From Bacillota bacterium (GTDB lineage Bacteria > Bacillota > UBA4882 > UBA8346), in contig JAEZJK010000122.1 of NCBI GenBank assembly GCA_023415835.1, positions 1-64,000 of the forward strand: a stretch of 64,000 nucleotides of DNA, read 5' to 3'. Positions within the stretch are counted from its first letter, which is position 1, and every line of letters begins with the position of its first letter. The notes beneath the pieces are model-generated. The model was not told the DNA's origin and did no database searches. It saw only the letters and a list, made by a program, of their open reading frames with translations. Made by a program: the position numbers and the translations under genes. Shown here in pieces: positions 34,517 through 43,490 of this stretch.

Positions 34517-34711
34517 TACGACTCACCCCACGCCAAACAGCACTTATAGTTATATTGATCCAGCCCCTCTCTGTTCCGATCTTGTTTCTGAATGTCGTTT
34601 CAACAAAGAGGGGCACGTGGATCGGGTTTTCTAATTCCCGTCTTGATCATCCTTTCCTCTCTATTGACACGACTTTCTGTATTTCTTCATGATAGAGAGG
34701 AAAGGTGAGTT
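34517..34711. repeat. Structured interspersed repeat, copy 2
   Basis: Second copy of the element at 286-481, with better base pairing. The outer stem is ACTCACC (34521-34527) with GGTGAGT (34704-34710). Hairpin A pairs 34564-34575 with 34602-34613, including an extra G-C pair. Hairpin B is a perfect 14-bp stem, 34651-34664 with 34691-34704. The sequence of the hairpin B loop is nearly unchanged between copies. It sits 70 bp before a small conserved-looking gene. Confidence 0.7.
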
Positions 34712-34780
34712 GTTTTTAAATTATCTTTCTTGAGTTAACTCTAAAATCAGAAAAAAATATTAAAAAGGAGGCAAAAAATT

Positions 34781-35011
34781 ATGAGCGTATCCCGAAACAA
34801 AGTTAACGACTTCCTCATGTCCGCCAAAACCATGATAGAAAACGTCCTCTCCGACAACACGGTCAAAACAGCGCTGGCAAATTACGGTTACGACGAGGCC
34901 AAGCTTCAAGCGGGGAAAACCCTGTATGACGAAGCCTTTGAACTCGATCTCGCCCAAAAAAGAGAATCCGGCGAGAAGGTCGCGGCGACCAGCGATAACT
35001 GTCAAATATAA
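34781..35011 (+). CDS. Small protein of unknown function
   Basis: 76 residues, helical and charged, with a GGAGG site 10 bases before the ATG. It contains YGYDEAKLQAGKTLYDEAFE, a pattern I believe recurs in uncharacterised bacterial proteins that continue for longer; this copy may be truncated after DLAQKRESGEKVAA. It lies between the structured repeat and a GTAAA-type low-complexity tract, a setting that suggests accessory DNA. No function can be assigned. Confidence 0.55.
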   Translation: MSVSRNKVNDFLMSAKTMIENVLSDNTVKTALANYGYDEAKLQAGKTLYDEAFELDLAQKRESGEKVAATSDNCQI

Positions 35012-35021
35012 GGGGGCTAAA

Positions 35022-35142
35022 AATTGTAAATGGTAAATGGTAAAGTGTAAAATTAAATTCCTTCAGCATTTTGTTTTACCCTTTACACTTTTCTCTTTAC
35101 ACTTGTTTTTACCCTTTACACTTTTCACTTTACTCTTGTTTC
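35022..35142. repeat. GTAAA-type low-complexity and tandem/inverted repeats
   Basis: Two nearly identical 32-bp units (35074-35105 and 35107-35138, both TTTTACCCTTTACACTTTTC then variable) follow an inverted relative at about 35024-35053 (GTAAATGGTAAATGGTAAAG). The tract can form a long imperfect hairpin. Likely slippage-derived spacer DNA. Confidence 0.6.
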
Positions 35143-35176
35143 TTACTATTCTATCCATCGATGCAAAAACGGGGGA

Positions 35177-36007
35177 TCATTCCCCCCATTTCACTAATCC
35201 CGCTTTTCGGTTATTAAAAACTACAATTTCCTGATACCCGACACTAGTAAGTAATTCGGTAGCCCGTTCAAAATCGGCGCCAACATCCTTCGGCCGATGG
35301 GCGTCGGAACCCAGGGTAACTCTCACCCCTTGTTGACGACAGAGACTCAACAATCCCGGATCCGGGTATATTCCGACATCGCCCAGTTTCGAACCGCGGA
35401 TACCATAGGTGTTTAACTCAATCACCGCTCCCGCTTTCCCGAGCCGGATCGCCAAAGCTTGATGAAGCTCGGCCATTAGTTCCGAATCCAAACGGGGAAA
35501 GGTTCGTTTCGGCAAATCCACATGCGCCAGGATATCAAAGAGTCCGCTTTCGGCCGCCTGAGCCACCCGGTCGAAATATACCGGGTAAACCTCTTCCGGT
35601 CCGTGTCCTTTTTCATTGGCGATATAACCGTAGCTCCATTCGGAAATAAAATGAACGGAACCGATGATATAATCCCAAGGAAACTGGGTGGTGATCGCTT
35701 CAGTCTCTTTTTCCCAACCGGGAACAAAATCAACTTCCAGGCCTAGTTTAATCGGGATTTCCCAGTATTGATGGCGCAGTTTGAAAACTGTTTCCACATA
35801 GTCTTCCAGCTCTTCATGGGTCATCCCCCGTTCGGTTACTTTAACATCGGGAGATGGCGGTTCATAAAAACGGGGGACATGATCGGCAAAACCCATTTCC
35901 TGAAGGCCCTTTTCCAAGGCGGCCTCTACATACTCCCGATCTTCACCGCAAGCGTGCCGACAACGTTTAGTATGGATATGATAATCTACGAGGTACAAAA
36001 AGTTCAC
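35177..36007 (-). CDS. PHP-domain phosphatase, histidinol-phosphatase (HisJ) family
   Basis: 276 residues. PHP metal-binding motifs are present: DYHIHTKRCRHACGE, GFADHVP, GLEVDF, IIGSVHFI, LAHVDLPKRTF and LGSDAHRPKDVG. This set matches HisJ/YtvP-type histidinol-phosphate phosphatases (histidine biosynthesis), but no other his gene is near, so another phosphoester substrate cannot be excluded. The GTG at 36007 touches the GGAG site; the TTG at 35998 has 8-base spacing and may be the true start. Confidence 0.85.
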   Translation of the reverse strand: MNFLYLVDYHIHTKRCRHACGEDREYVEAALEKGLQEMGFADHVPRFYEPPSPDVKVTERGMTHEELEDYVETVFKLRHQYWEIPIKLGLEVDFVPGWEKETEAITTQFPWDYIIGSVHFISEWSYGYIANEKGHGPEEVYPVYFDRVAQAAESGLFDILAHVDLPKRTFPRLDSELMAELHQALAIRLGKAGAVIELNTYGIRGSKLGDVGIYPDPGLLSLCRQQGVRVTLGSDAHRPKDVGADFERATELLTSVGYQEIVVFNNRKAGLVKWGE

Positions 36008-36198
36008 TCCGGTTCTTTTGATAAATTTAGAACTAATTATTTGTAATAAAACCCAAGATATTCATAGAATAACTTTACATTGGTTCGCTATTATCCTATG
36101 ATAAGGAAATAAAATAAGGCGACAGGGTATTACTTAAAATCAAGCCCTGCGCCTCATCTTTGCAACTGACTCCTAAAATTCTCTCTCTTGCAAATCAG

Positions 36199-38817
36199 TT
36201 ATTTCCCCAACAACTCCAAGATCATCTTCTCCCCGGCTTGTAACGCCTGGTCGATTTTAGCAGCTTCCTTGCCGCCAGCTTGAGCCAGATCGGGGCGTCC
36301 GCCGCCGCTGCCGCCGGTTTCAGCCGCAATGGTTTTAATGAACGAACCGGCTTGTACCTTTGTAGTCAAATCTTTAGTGACTCCGACCACAAACGCCACT
36401 TTTCCTTCATTAACCGTTCCCAGCGCCGCTACTCCGGTTCCCATCTGGTCGCGAAGTTTGTCAACGGCGTCGCGGAGCAATTCCATGCTCAGCCCGTCAA
36501 TCCTGGCCGTCACATATTTGATACCGTTAATTGTTTTAATATTGTCAAACAACTGTTTGACCTGCCCGGAAGCCTGATCCTGGCTGAACTTGGCCAATTC
36601 TTTTTGATATTTAAGATTGTCTTCAATCAAGTTATTCACTTTCACAGCAACTTGTTCAAAATCAGCCTTTAAAGTATGGCAGATTTCATTAAGAATGTCC
36701 CTTTCCCGGTTAGCTAATTTTAAAGCCTCGCTTCCGGTGACAGCTTCAATCCTCCGGATACCGGTGGCGACGCTGCTTTCGGACAAGATCCTAAATAGCC
36801 GTATTTGAGCCGTGTTACTGACATGGGTCCCTCCGCACAGCTCACTGCTAACACCGTCAACTGTTATCACCCGAACCCGGTCGCCATATTTCTCCCCGAA
36901 AAGTGCGGTGACCCCAGCGCCGATAGCTTCCTGATAACTCTTTTCCATAGCGCAGACCGGGACTGCTTGGGCAATGATTTCATTGACCAAACCTTCAACT
37001 TCACGCAACTTCTCTTCGGAAACTTTCTCAAAATGGCTGAAATCAAAACGCAATCGCTCCGGGGTAACCAAGGATCCCGATTGGTTAACGTGCGCTCCTA
37101 AGGCTTTCCTCAAAGCGGCCTGTAAAAGGTGGGTCGCCGAGTGGTTGCAAGCTGTGTCCCGGCGGCGGCTAGCATCGACTTTCAAGGAGTAATAGCCTTC
37201 TTTGGGAAGAACTCCTGTTTTTTTAACCAAATGAACAATCCGGTCATTCTGCTTTACGGTATCCACTACCTGAAAAGATCTCCCATCGGCTTCAACCGTT
37301 CCGGTGTCTCCGACTTGTCCACCCGATTCGCCGTAAAAAGGAGTTTCATTGAAAACCAGGCTCCAAAAATGTTCATCTTCGCCTACTAGGCAAAGTTCGG
37401 CCTGACCGGTGAGATTATCATAACCCCGAAACTGGGAATGGGGTACTTCCTTTACCGTTTCCCACTTGGTCAAATCCTCGCTCATTACGAATTTGCCGCT
37501 TTCTCTCGCTTTAGTCCGTTGTTTATCCATCTCCTGGTTAAATCCGTTGGTATCAACGGTTAGGCCTTTTTCCTCAGCCATCAATTGGGTTAAATCAAGT
37601 GGAAACCCGTAAGTATCATAAAGTTTAAATGCATCGACACCGGAAACTTCACTTGAACCTTGCTCTTTCAAGCGGATGGCAATTTCCTCAAAGAGCTCAA
37701 TCCCTTTATCAAGGGTCCGGTTAAAGCCTTCTTCCTCAGCCTTAATCACCATCGCGCAGTGGTTTTGTTTCTCTTTAATCTCCGGGTAAGCTTCTCCCAT
37801 CGCTTTGGCTAAATAAGGGACAACCCGGTAGAGGAATGGTTCCTCTATTCCCAGTGTCCGTCCAAAACGGGCGGCCCGCCTTAGAATCCGGCGTAAAACA
37901 TAACCACGGCCTTCATTGGAAAGAATCGCTCCATCGGCGATGGCAAAAGTTAATGACCGAATATGATCGGCAATCACTCTAAACGCCACCTGATTTTCAG
38001 GCTTAGCATAACTTTGAGACGTTACTGTTTCAATTCCTGTAATGATTTCCCGAAATAAATCAATGTCATAGTTGGAACGTTCATTCTGCAGGACCGAAAC
38101 GATCCTTTCAAATCCCATTCCGGTGTCCACATGTTTAGCGGGCAACTCTTCCAGAGTCCCGTCCGCTTTCCGGTTATATTGGATAAAGACCAGATTCCAA
38201 AGTTCAATATAACGGGCGCACCCCTGATTTACACCGCAAACATGCCCTGGGATGTGTGCTTTATCGCACCGCTCGGAGCCCAAGTCGATGTGAATCTCGG
38301 AACATGGGCCGCAAGGACCTGTCTCCCCCATTTCCCAGAAGTTATCCTTCTCGGCAAACCGCATGATATGGCCGGGGTTAATATCGGTGCAACTGCGCCA
38401 AAGTTCCTCCGCTTCCGAATCGGTCTTATAAACTGTTGCGTAAATTTTATCCTTGGGAAGTTTCCAACGTTCGGTCAGTAATTCCCAAGCCCAGATTATT
38501 GCCTCTTTTTTATAATAATCTCCAAATGACCAGTTGCCAAGCATTTCAAAAAAGGTATGGTGGTAAGTATCACGTCCTACCTCATCCAAATCGTTATGCT
38601 TACCGCTTACCCTGATACATTTCTGGGAATCCGCCGCCCTTTTGAAACTCCTGGTCCCGGTGCCTAAAAATACATCTTTGAACTGGTTCATCCCAGCGTT
38701 AGTAAATATCAAAGTTGGATCATTTTCCGGTATCAATGAAGCGCTGGGAACAATTACATGTCCCTTTTCTTTAAAAAACTCCAAAAATTCGGCCCGTACC
38801 TGTTTAGCTGAAATCAA
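36199..38817 (-). CDS. alaS: Alanyl-tRNA synthetase
   Basis: 872 residues, the full AlaRS layout. The catalytic core has NAGMNQFKDVFLGTG, SQKCIRVSGKHNDLDEVG and the DTGMGFERIVSVLQ motif. The editing domain has HSATHLLQAALRKALG with a downstream CGGTHV zinc site. The C-Ala domain ends with GGSGGGRPDLAQAGG. It charges tRNA-Ala and clears mischarged Ser/Gly. No T-box leader was recognised in the 5' region. Single-gene unit. Confidence 0.97.
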   Translation of the reverse strand: MISAKQVRAEFLEFFKEKGHVIVPSASLIPENDPTLIFTNAGMNQFKDVFLGTGTRSFKRAADSQKCIRVSGKHNDLDEVGRDTYHHTFFEMLGNWSFGDYYKKEAIIWAWELLTERWKLPKDKIYATVYKTDSEAEELWRSCTDINPGHIMRFAEKDNFWEMGETGPCGPCSEIHIDLGSERCDKAHIPGHVCGVNQGCARYIELWNLVFIQYNRKADGTLEELPAKHVDTGMGFERIVSVLQNERSNYDIDLFREIITGIETVTSQSYAKPENQVAFRVIADHIRSLTFAIADGAILSNEGRGYVLRRILRRAARFGRTLGIEEPFLYRVVPYLAKAMGEAYPEIKEKQNHCAMVIKAEEEGFNRTLDKGIELFEEIAIRLKEQGSSEVSGVDAFKLYDTYGFPLDLTQLMAEEKGLTVDTNGFNQEMDKQRTKARESGKFVMSEDLTKWETVKEVPHSQFRGYDNLTGQAELCLVGEDEHFWSLVFNETPFYGESGGQVGDTGTVEADGRSFQVVDTVKQNDRIVHLVKKTGVLPKEGYYSLKVDASRRRDTACNHSATHLLQAALRKALGAHVNQSGSLVTPERLRFDFSHFEKVSEEKLREVEGLVNEIIAQAVPVCAMEKSYQEAIGAGVTALFGEKYGDRVRVITVDGVSSELCGGTHVSNTAQIRLFRILSESSVATGIRRIEAVTGSEALKLANRERDILNEICHTLKADFEQVAVKVNNLIEDNLKYQKELAKFSQDQASGQVKQLFDNIKTINGIKYVTARIDGLSMELLRDAVDKLRDQMGTGVAALGTVNEGKVAFVVGVTKDLTTKVQAGSFIKTIAAETGGSGGGRPDLAQAGGKEAAKIDQALQAGEKMILELLGK

Positions 38818-38877
38818 AGCAATCTCTCCTCTACAACATAACTGATTTTATTGTAATCGAAAATATATTTAATCGCA

Positions 38878-39113
38878 ACTAGATAGAATGAAATAAATTT
38901 CTGAACCAAGATTTGCATTCCTAAAGCCGAATGCAAATAAGATCAAATTCGTATTTATTTCATGTTATTACAGCTGTTATAAGTTTAATTAAATTCATTA
39001 TCCTCTCCATCACGGGGCTGGCCGGAAGCTCCGCTTCCTGCTCGCCTATGCGTCCTATCCGGCTCTAGGGACCTGATGCATATTAGAAATTTAATTCAAC
39101 TTATATAGATAAA
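38878..39113. mobile_element. MITE-like element, inverted arms related to the 22660 repeat
   Basis: The left arm (38884-38901, TAGAATGAAATAAATTTCT) and right arm (39085-39113, AGAAATTTAATTCAACTTAT onward) are imperfect inverted copies, and both resemble 22660-22700. Between them lies a GC-richer segment (39005-39080) without an open frame. It occupies most of the gap between alaS and the 145-residue gene. Confidence 0.5.
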
Positions 39114-39237
39114 TTAGTTTATTCAAGCAACATTATTAGGTATAAAATAGGAAATCCAGGAAAATAATACTATATAAGTTTGATAGCAGAAATTTTTTCT
39201 ACTTTCGATTTCATTTAAAAAAATAAGGAGGATTACC

Positions 39238-39675
39238 ATGTTACCAAGTGAAACCAATTTAAGCTTTAATCAACCGGAAAACACACCCACCGCTAAAACC
39301 CTTGTCGATGAGGAGGAATTTTTTGAAAGGGCTTTGTTTCAGGATGTCTTAGAAATGAAATCGGTACGGATGCTTTCTGAAGATACCGCTATCGAGTTTG
39401 GAAAAGTCCAGGATCAAGTTTATCGCAACTTATTCAACCTATATCAGAAAATACGCGGAGTTACAGTGAGCGAAGAATCCGAGGCCGATGAAGTCTTCGT
39501 GGTTTTTGAGTTATTCTTTAAACGCTACTACCAAAGCTTCCGTAAGGCGATGGAAAACTTGATCGCCTCCTCAAAATCGCCGGTCAAAATCGCCTATGTC
39601 CTTGGTCAAAAAACAGATCAAATGATTACTGCGCTTGATTCGGTCGTTAAAGAAATTGAAAAAGAATTGAAGTAA
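39238..39675 (+). CDS. Helical cytoplasmic protein of unknown function
   Basis: 145 residues, acidic, predicted all-helical, no signal peptide or membrane segment. AAGGAGG lies 7 bases before the ATG, and a strong terminator follows the stop, so it is a real single-gene unit. Charged helices such as FFERALFQDVLEMKSVRMLS and the C-terminal ALDSVVKEIEKELK suggest a helical bundle. I do not recognise a family. Confidence 0.65.
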   Translation: MLPSETNLSFNQPENTPTAKTLVDEEEFFERALFQDVLEMKSVRMLSEDTAIEFGKVQDQVYRNLFNLYQKIRGVTVSEESEADEVFVVFELFFKRYYQSFRKAMENLIASSKSPVKIAYVLGQKTDQMITALDSVVKEIEKELK

Positions 39676-39700
39676 AAATAGCCGGGCAACCGGCTATTTT
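39675..39700 (+). terminator. Terminator of the 145-residue gene
   Basis: An 11-bp stem AAAATAGCCGG/CCGGCTATTTT with tetraloop GCAA directly follows the stop codon; the T-run is part of the arm. Confidence 0.85.
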
Positions 39701-39757
39701 TACTTACTCGAAAATTATCAATGCTAGATAATTAACTATTGCCTTAGGTCAATTTGC

Positions 39758-40147
39758 TCACTTATCAGTAACGTAAATTTGAAACTCCGGCGGATCGGCC
39801 AAATGTTTTTTTACGGTACAAAGATTAGCCACCCTTACTACCGCTTCCCGGTACTGCTTTGGAAAACCGGTTGGCAGTTTCAACTCAATCGATATTTTAC
39901 CGATCAAACCAGTAGCTTGGTTTCGCTCTGTACTCAAAATTAACTCAATATCCTGATATGGGATATCCCTTTCCCGGCAAAAATTAAGTACATAAAAACC
40001 AGCGCAAGTCCCGATGGAACTTAAAAAAAGGTCAAATGGCGAAGGGGCGGAATTTTCACCGCCATCCGCTTCCGGTTGATCGGTATTGATCGTAAATCCT
40101 TTATAATAAGCTTGGACTCTTTTCCCACCTGGAAAATTGATTAGCAT
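39758..40147 (-). CDS. OsmC-family protein
   Basis: 129 residues. The segment NSAPSPFDLFLSSIGTCAGF carries the first conserved Cys, and VANLCTVKKHLADPPEF the second, as expected for OsmC/Ohr thiol peroxidases. The organisation is closer to the YhfA-like OsmC branch than to Ohr. It may reduce organic hydroperoxides, or act in sulfur metabolism. The ATG at 40147 lies about 10 bases after AAAGGGG; seven upstream codons lack a site. Confidence 0.85.
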   Translation of the reverse strand: MLINFPGGKRVQAYYKGFTINTDQPEADGGENSAPSPFDLFLSSIGTCAGFYVLNFCRERDIPYQDIELILSTERNQATGLIGKISIELKLPTGFPKQYREAVVRVANLCTVKKHLADPPEFQIYVTDK

Positions 40148-40303
40148 TTTAAAAATTCCCCTTTCCAAAAGTACCTTGATTATAATTAGTTTAATCCTTG
40201 CTAAAAATTCTTAAAGTTAATCTAATTTTCCCGTTGAAACTTTTAATAAATTGACTATTGTTATTTGACCTATTTAAATAGGAGCGGGCTGTTAGATTAA
40301 AAA

Positions 40304-40324
40304 CCCCTCACCGGAAGTGAGAGG
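40304..40324 (-). terminator. Terminator of the 52-residue gene
   Basis: An 8-position stem (CCCCTCAC/GTGAGAGG, one mismatch) with loop CGGAA is followed on the minus strand by GTTTTTAA. Confidence 0.7.
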
Positions 40325-40342
40325 CAAACTTATTATTACAAT

Positions 40343-40501
40343 TTATTTAATCTGGCGATCAACCTTCTTATCCATCTCCTGCCGAAGTTTGGAGTCGAAT
40401 TCTTCCATTACTTTTTTTACTTGTCCGTATTGCTTTAAGCCAACTACTCTATTAACCCTATTATTAATAAAATTCGAGCGTGGATCAAAGCCTCCTTGCA
40501 T
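40343..40501 (-). CDS. Short conserved-looking protein of unknown function
   Basis: A 52-residue frame with GGAGG 7 bases before the ATG and its own terminator 20-40 bp after the stop. It begins MQGGFDPRSNFINNRVNR and continues with a Lys/Glu-rich helix (KQYGQVKKVMEEFDSKLRQ, ending VDRQIK). No hydrophobic segment is present, so it should be cytoplasmic. The strong signals argue that it is real despite its size. Confidence 0.65.
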   Translation of the reverse strand: MQGGFDPRSNFINNRVNRVVGLKQYGQVKKVMEEFDSKLRQEMDKKVDRQIK

Positions 40502-40665
40502 TTTTAAACCTCCAATTTTTTAAATGTATATCAAATATCGGCCTGACTTGATCTGTATTTTATAGGACAAAAGGTCTATTTTCCTTAAAAAAATTTTTAA
40601 AAGTTCCTCTAAATAACTAAAGCTCTCTTTATAAAATGACGATTATTTTATAGAGGTGTATTTTT

Positions 40666-41379
40666 ATGGTAGAAAATATTTCCATTTTAAGAACTACTTC
40701 GTCGCCAATATCCATAACCGGATTAAAACCCAGCCAAAACATTCAACAAAAAAAACCTGAAACCCAATTTACTTTGGAAGCGGTCAAACTTACCATTTCC
40801 CCCGAAGCCCGACGGTTACTTAAAGAAAACCCAACTAGCCAAGGCAAATCCACTATAGATCCTGAAGCCCAAAACAGGGCTCAATCGATAGAAACCTCCA
40901 ATTCCGAAAGTAATCCCGATTCTGTATCCGAAATGAGCCCCGAGGACGAACGACAGCTTCAAAAATTAAAGCAGACCGATATTACCGTCAAAAACCATGA
41001 ACGTCAGCACGCAGCCGTAGCTGCCGGATATGTAAAAAACGGTCCGGTTTACGAATATACCATCGGCCCCGATAATAAACGTTATGCGATTGCTGGCCAT
41101 GTTTCTATGGATATGAGCCAGGTTCCAAACAATCCTGAAGCTACCATCAGAAAAGCACAGGTCATTAAAAGGGCCGCTTTAGCGCCAGCCGATCCATCCG
41201 GCGCCGATCGGGCAGTAGCCTCCGCTGCCGTTAAAATGGAATTAAAAGCCAGCAAAGAGCTTCAATCAGAACAAACAGAAAACCTTAAAACAGTCAACCA
41301 AAAAGGGCAGAACTCCAAAGTTAACGCTTACAGCCAATCTCTTCCCAAACTGGGCGGAGCTGTCAATCTATTGCTTTAG
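40666..41379 (+). CDS. SprA-related putative metalloprotease
   Basis: 237 residues. The central part has VKNHERQHAAVAAGYVKNGP, an HExxH zinc motif, followed by YEYTIGPDNKRYAIAGHVSM and RKAQVIKRAALAPADPSGAD. This combination matches the SprA-related family (putative metalloprotease CJM1_0395 type). The N-terminal 90 residues and the C-terminal 40 are Ser/Gln/Asn-rich and probably disordered. No signal peptide is visible. Substrates are unknown. Confidence 0.82.
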   Translation: MVENISILRTTSSPISITGLKPSQNIQQKKPETQFTLEAVKLTISPEARRLLKENPTSQGKSTIDPEAQNRAQSIETSNSESNPDSVSEMSPEDERQLQKLKQTDITVKNHERQHAAVAAGYVKNGPVYEYTIGPDNKRYAIAGHVSMDMSQVPNNPEATIRKAQVIKRAALAPADPSGADRAVASAAVKMELKASKELQSEQTENLKTVNQKGQNSKVNAYSQSLPKLGGAVNLLL

Positions 41380-41537
41380 CTTCCCTTATGTAACTTCTAT
41401 TATCCCCCATCCCAATTCTCCTCCATATTTTGTTTGGCAACCCAGCAATTCTTTGTAAACCCAAGATATTTTACTTCCAAATATGCAAAAACCATCTGTA
41501 TTCATCATGCCTAAACCCTTTTTCAAATTTTCTCCTA

Positions 41538-41565
41538 TTTACTTGCCATTACATAAATGTATAAT
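41538..41565 (+). promoter_or_regulatory. Possible promoter for the dapB-like gene
   Basis: TTTACT (41538-41543) and TATAAT (41560-41565) are 16 bp apart, about 100 bp before the dapB-like start. The 290-bp gap upstream of that gene otherwise holds nothing recognisable. Confidence 0.4.
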
Positions 41566-41667
41566 ATAGTAAAACAAACTTTTAGTTCCGATTCAGGTTA
41601 TGTTATATGTTCCGTTACCGAAAAACTCTTCAGTTCCAATTTTAACAGTATTGCGAGGTGGATACAT

Positions 41668-42516
41668 ATGATTAGGACATGTTTGTTAGGATTGGGGAGA
41701 ACCGGTAGTATTGTGGCGGAAAAACTTCTAAAATCTTCAGAATTCGATTTATTATCAGTTATTTGTAAACCGGGAAGCACCAAAATCGGGGCGCCGGTCA
41801 AACGTTACCTTAACGTCGGGAGTAACTTGTTAATTACTGGAGCCGATACCTTGATTGACGAATCCAAACAAAAACATTTCCAAATAGCCATCGATTTTAC
41901 CACCCCTGAGGCTACGCTTGAAAATGCACCTATCCTTGCAGAAAAAGGCGTCCATTTGATCATAGGGACTAATGGATTTAGCAATCATCAATTGCAACAG
42001 TTAAAAAACCTGGTGCAACGTCACCGGATCGGACTGGTTTATGCGCCAAACCTTTCAATCGGGAGTAACTTGTTGTTATCGATAGTGAAAACAATTGCCC
42101 GGCTAATTCCAAATTATCATGTAGAAATTACCGAAACCCAGGATCCGGGTGAAACCCTATCCCATTCCGGTACTGCTATTAAAATCGCTGATGATATTAA
42201 AGTAATCAGAGAAGCTGCTAAACGGAACCGATATAAATTAGGGCATAAAGACGATATTTCCAAAATAGTCAGCTTTAATTCTGTTCCCGCTGAAAAAGGC
42301 GGTTTTCACAAAGTCCGCTTCTCCGGAGATTCCGAAGAGATCGAAATCATGCACAGGTCAAATTCCGGGGGCATTTACGCTGAAGGGGCATTAAAAGCGG
42401 CAGCTTTTATCCTCAATTTGAAAGGTTTTTACCACATGGAAGATGTGTTATTATTGGAACGGATGGATCGGGATTTCCGGGTGGCGGCTAACCGGCTCTA
42501 TTTAAACTTAAATTGA
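41668..42516 (+). CDS. DapB-like NAD(P)-binding protein lacking the usual catalytic motif
   Basis: 282 residues resembling 4-hydroxy-tetrahydrodipicolinate reductase. The Rossmann loop is LLGLGRTGSIVAEKL, IDFTTPEATLENAPI and GTNGFSNHQL follow the DapB pattern, and VYAPNLSIGSNLLL matches the APNxSxGxN(L/V) stretch. The active-site region normally reading E-x-H-H-x-x-K-x-D-A-P-S-G-T is EITETQDPGETLSHSGTAIK, so the catalytic His pair and the Lys are replaced. It is thus probably a paralogue with another substrate. GAGGTGG lies 6 bases before the chosen ATG; 37 further upstream codons lack a site. No lysine genes are adjacent. Confidence 0.78.
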   Translation: MIRTCLLGLGRTGSIVAEKLLKSSEFDLLSVICKPGSTKIGAPVKRYLNVGSNLLITGADTLIDESKQKHFQIAIDFTTPEATLENAPILAEKGVHLIIGTNGFSNHQLQQLKNLVQRHRIGLVYAPNLSIGSNLLLSIVKTIARLIPNYHVEITETQDPGETLSHSGTAIKIADDIKVIREAAKRNRYKLGHKDDISKIVSFNSVPAEKGGFHKVRFSGDSEEIEIMHRSNSGGIYAEGALKAAAFILNLKGFYHMEDVLLLERMDRDFRVAANRLYLNLN

Positions 42517-42557
42517 CTGCCAGGTAACCAACCTTATAACTTTACAATTCCAAGCGA

Positions 42558-42800
42558 TCATTTAAAAAGGTCAAAAACATAAATCCCCCTGCATCCTGCT
42601 ATTATTATCCAAACTCCGAATACTAGAGGTATTAATCCATAACCTATGTAGTGAATCACTGAACCCGCTTTTTCGCCATACGCCTTGCGCATCGGCTCCA
42701 ACTTTTTAAATTTGCCATCCTTACCTTGCAGCCTCAATACAAAAACTAAAATCCCATACCCGCTAAAGATCAACCCAACAATGATTGTGATTAGATTCAT
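42558..42800 (-). CDS. Small membrane protein with two transmembrane helices
   Basis: 80 residues. Helices span about 3-23 and 52-73, separated by a basic cytoplasmic-type loop (GKDGKFKKLEPMRKAYGEKA). A GGGGG-rich site precedes the ATG. No family is recognised, and it is not obviously linked to either neighbour. Confidence 0.6.
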   Translation of the reverse strand: MNLITIIVGLIFSGYGILVFVLRLQGKDGKFKKLEPMRKAYGEKAGSVIHYIGYGLIPLVFGVWIIIAGCRGIYVFDLFK

Positions 42801-42975
42801 TATATTACTCCCCCTTGGCTATTTTTATGGTAAAATAAAGAAACAACGCTTCACCATTTCTAAACTCCGTTTTGAATATAAATGTATTTAAAGAGGAATT
42901 TTAGCCGTAGAGACGAAGTTTTTGCTTTAAAAAGAAAGAATGAAAGGCCATAGTTTTTAAAAGGAGGTTTTCACT

Positions 42976-43374
42976 TTGGCTCAAAAACATTTATACCGTT
43001 CGGTAAATGACCGAAAAATTGCCGGAGTGGCAGGTGGAATCGGTGATTATCTGGAGGTTGATTCCTCCGTAGTCCGCCTAATCTGGTTATTGGCAATTTT
43101 ATTCGGTGGTGCCGGATTTCTGGCTTACATTATTGCTTGGATTGTAATTCCGGAAGAAAGGATCCGCGCTAATGATGATATCATCGAGGAAGATCCCGCC
43201 CCAACTGACGGCAAAACCGAAATAACCGGCGGAATGAACATATTGGGTATTTTATTAATAGTCTTAGGCGGAATATTTCTCCTCAAAGAATTCATCCCAT
43301 TCGGGCTTACTAGATACTTCTGGCCATTGATCATAATCGGTTTGGGAATTTTTTTGCTGGTTCCCAGGAAATAA
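42976..43374 (+). CDS. PspC-domain membrane protein
   Basis: 132 residues. The PspC domain at 5-60 has LYRSVNDRKIAGVAGGIGDY and VVRLIWLLAILFGG, followed by IAWIVIPEE. The C-terminal half (about 85-130) holds two more hydrophobic segments like those of LiaF/DUF5668 proteins. PspC proteins sense or respond to membrane stress. The start is TTG, 8 bases after AAGGAGG. It has no PspA or two-component partner nearby. Confidence 0.85.
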   Translation: MAQKHLYRSVNDRKIAGVAGGIGDYLEVDSSVVRLIWLLAILFGGAGFLAYIIAWIVIPEERIRANDDIIEEDPAPTDGKTEITGGMNILGILLIVLGGIFLLKEFIPFGLTRYFWPLIIIGLGIFLLVPRK

Positions 43375-43490
43375 AAAATACCCCCTCTTCAGAGAGGAAA
43401 ATCATCATAATTCAGGTTTCAAACGAGTTATCCACAGGTGTGCAAAAAATCTGTCGGCATATTGATAACTATCAAGCATATAATGATCGG

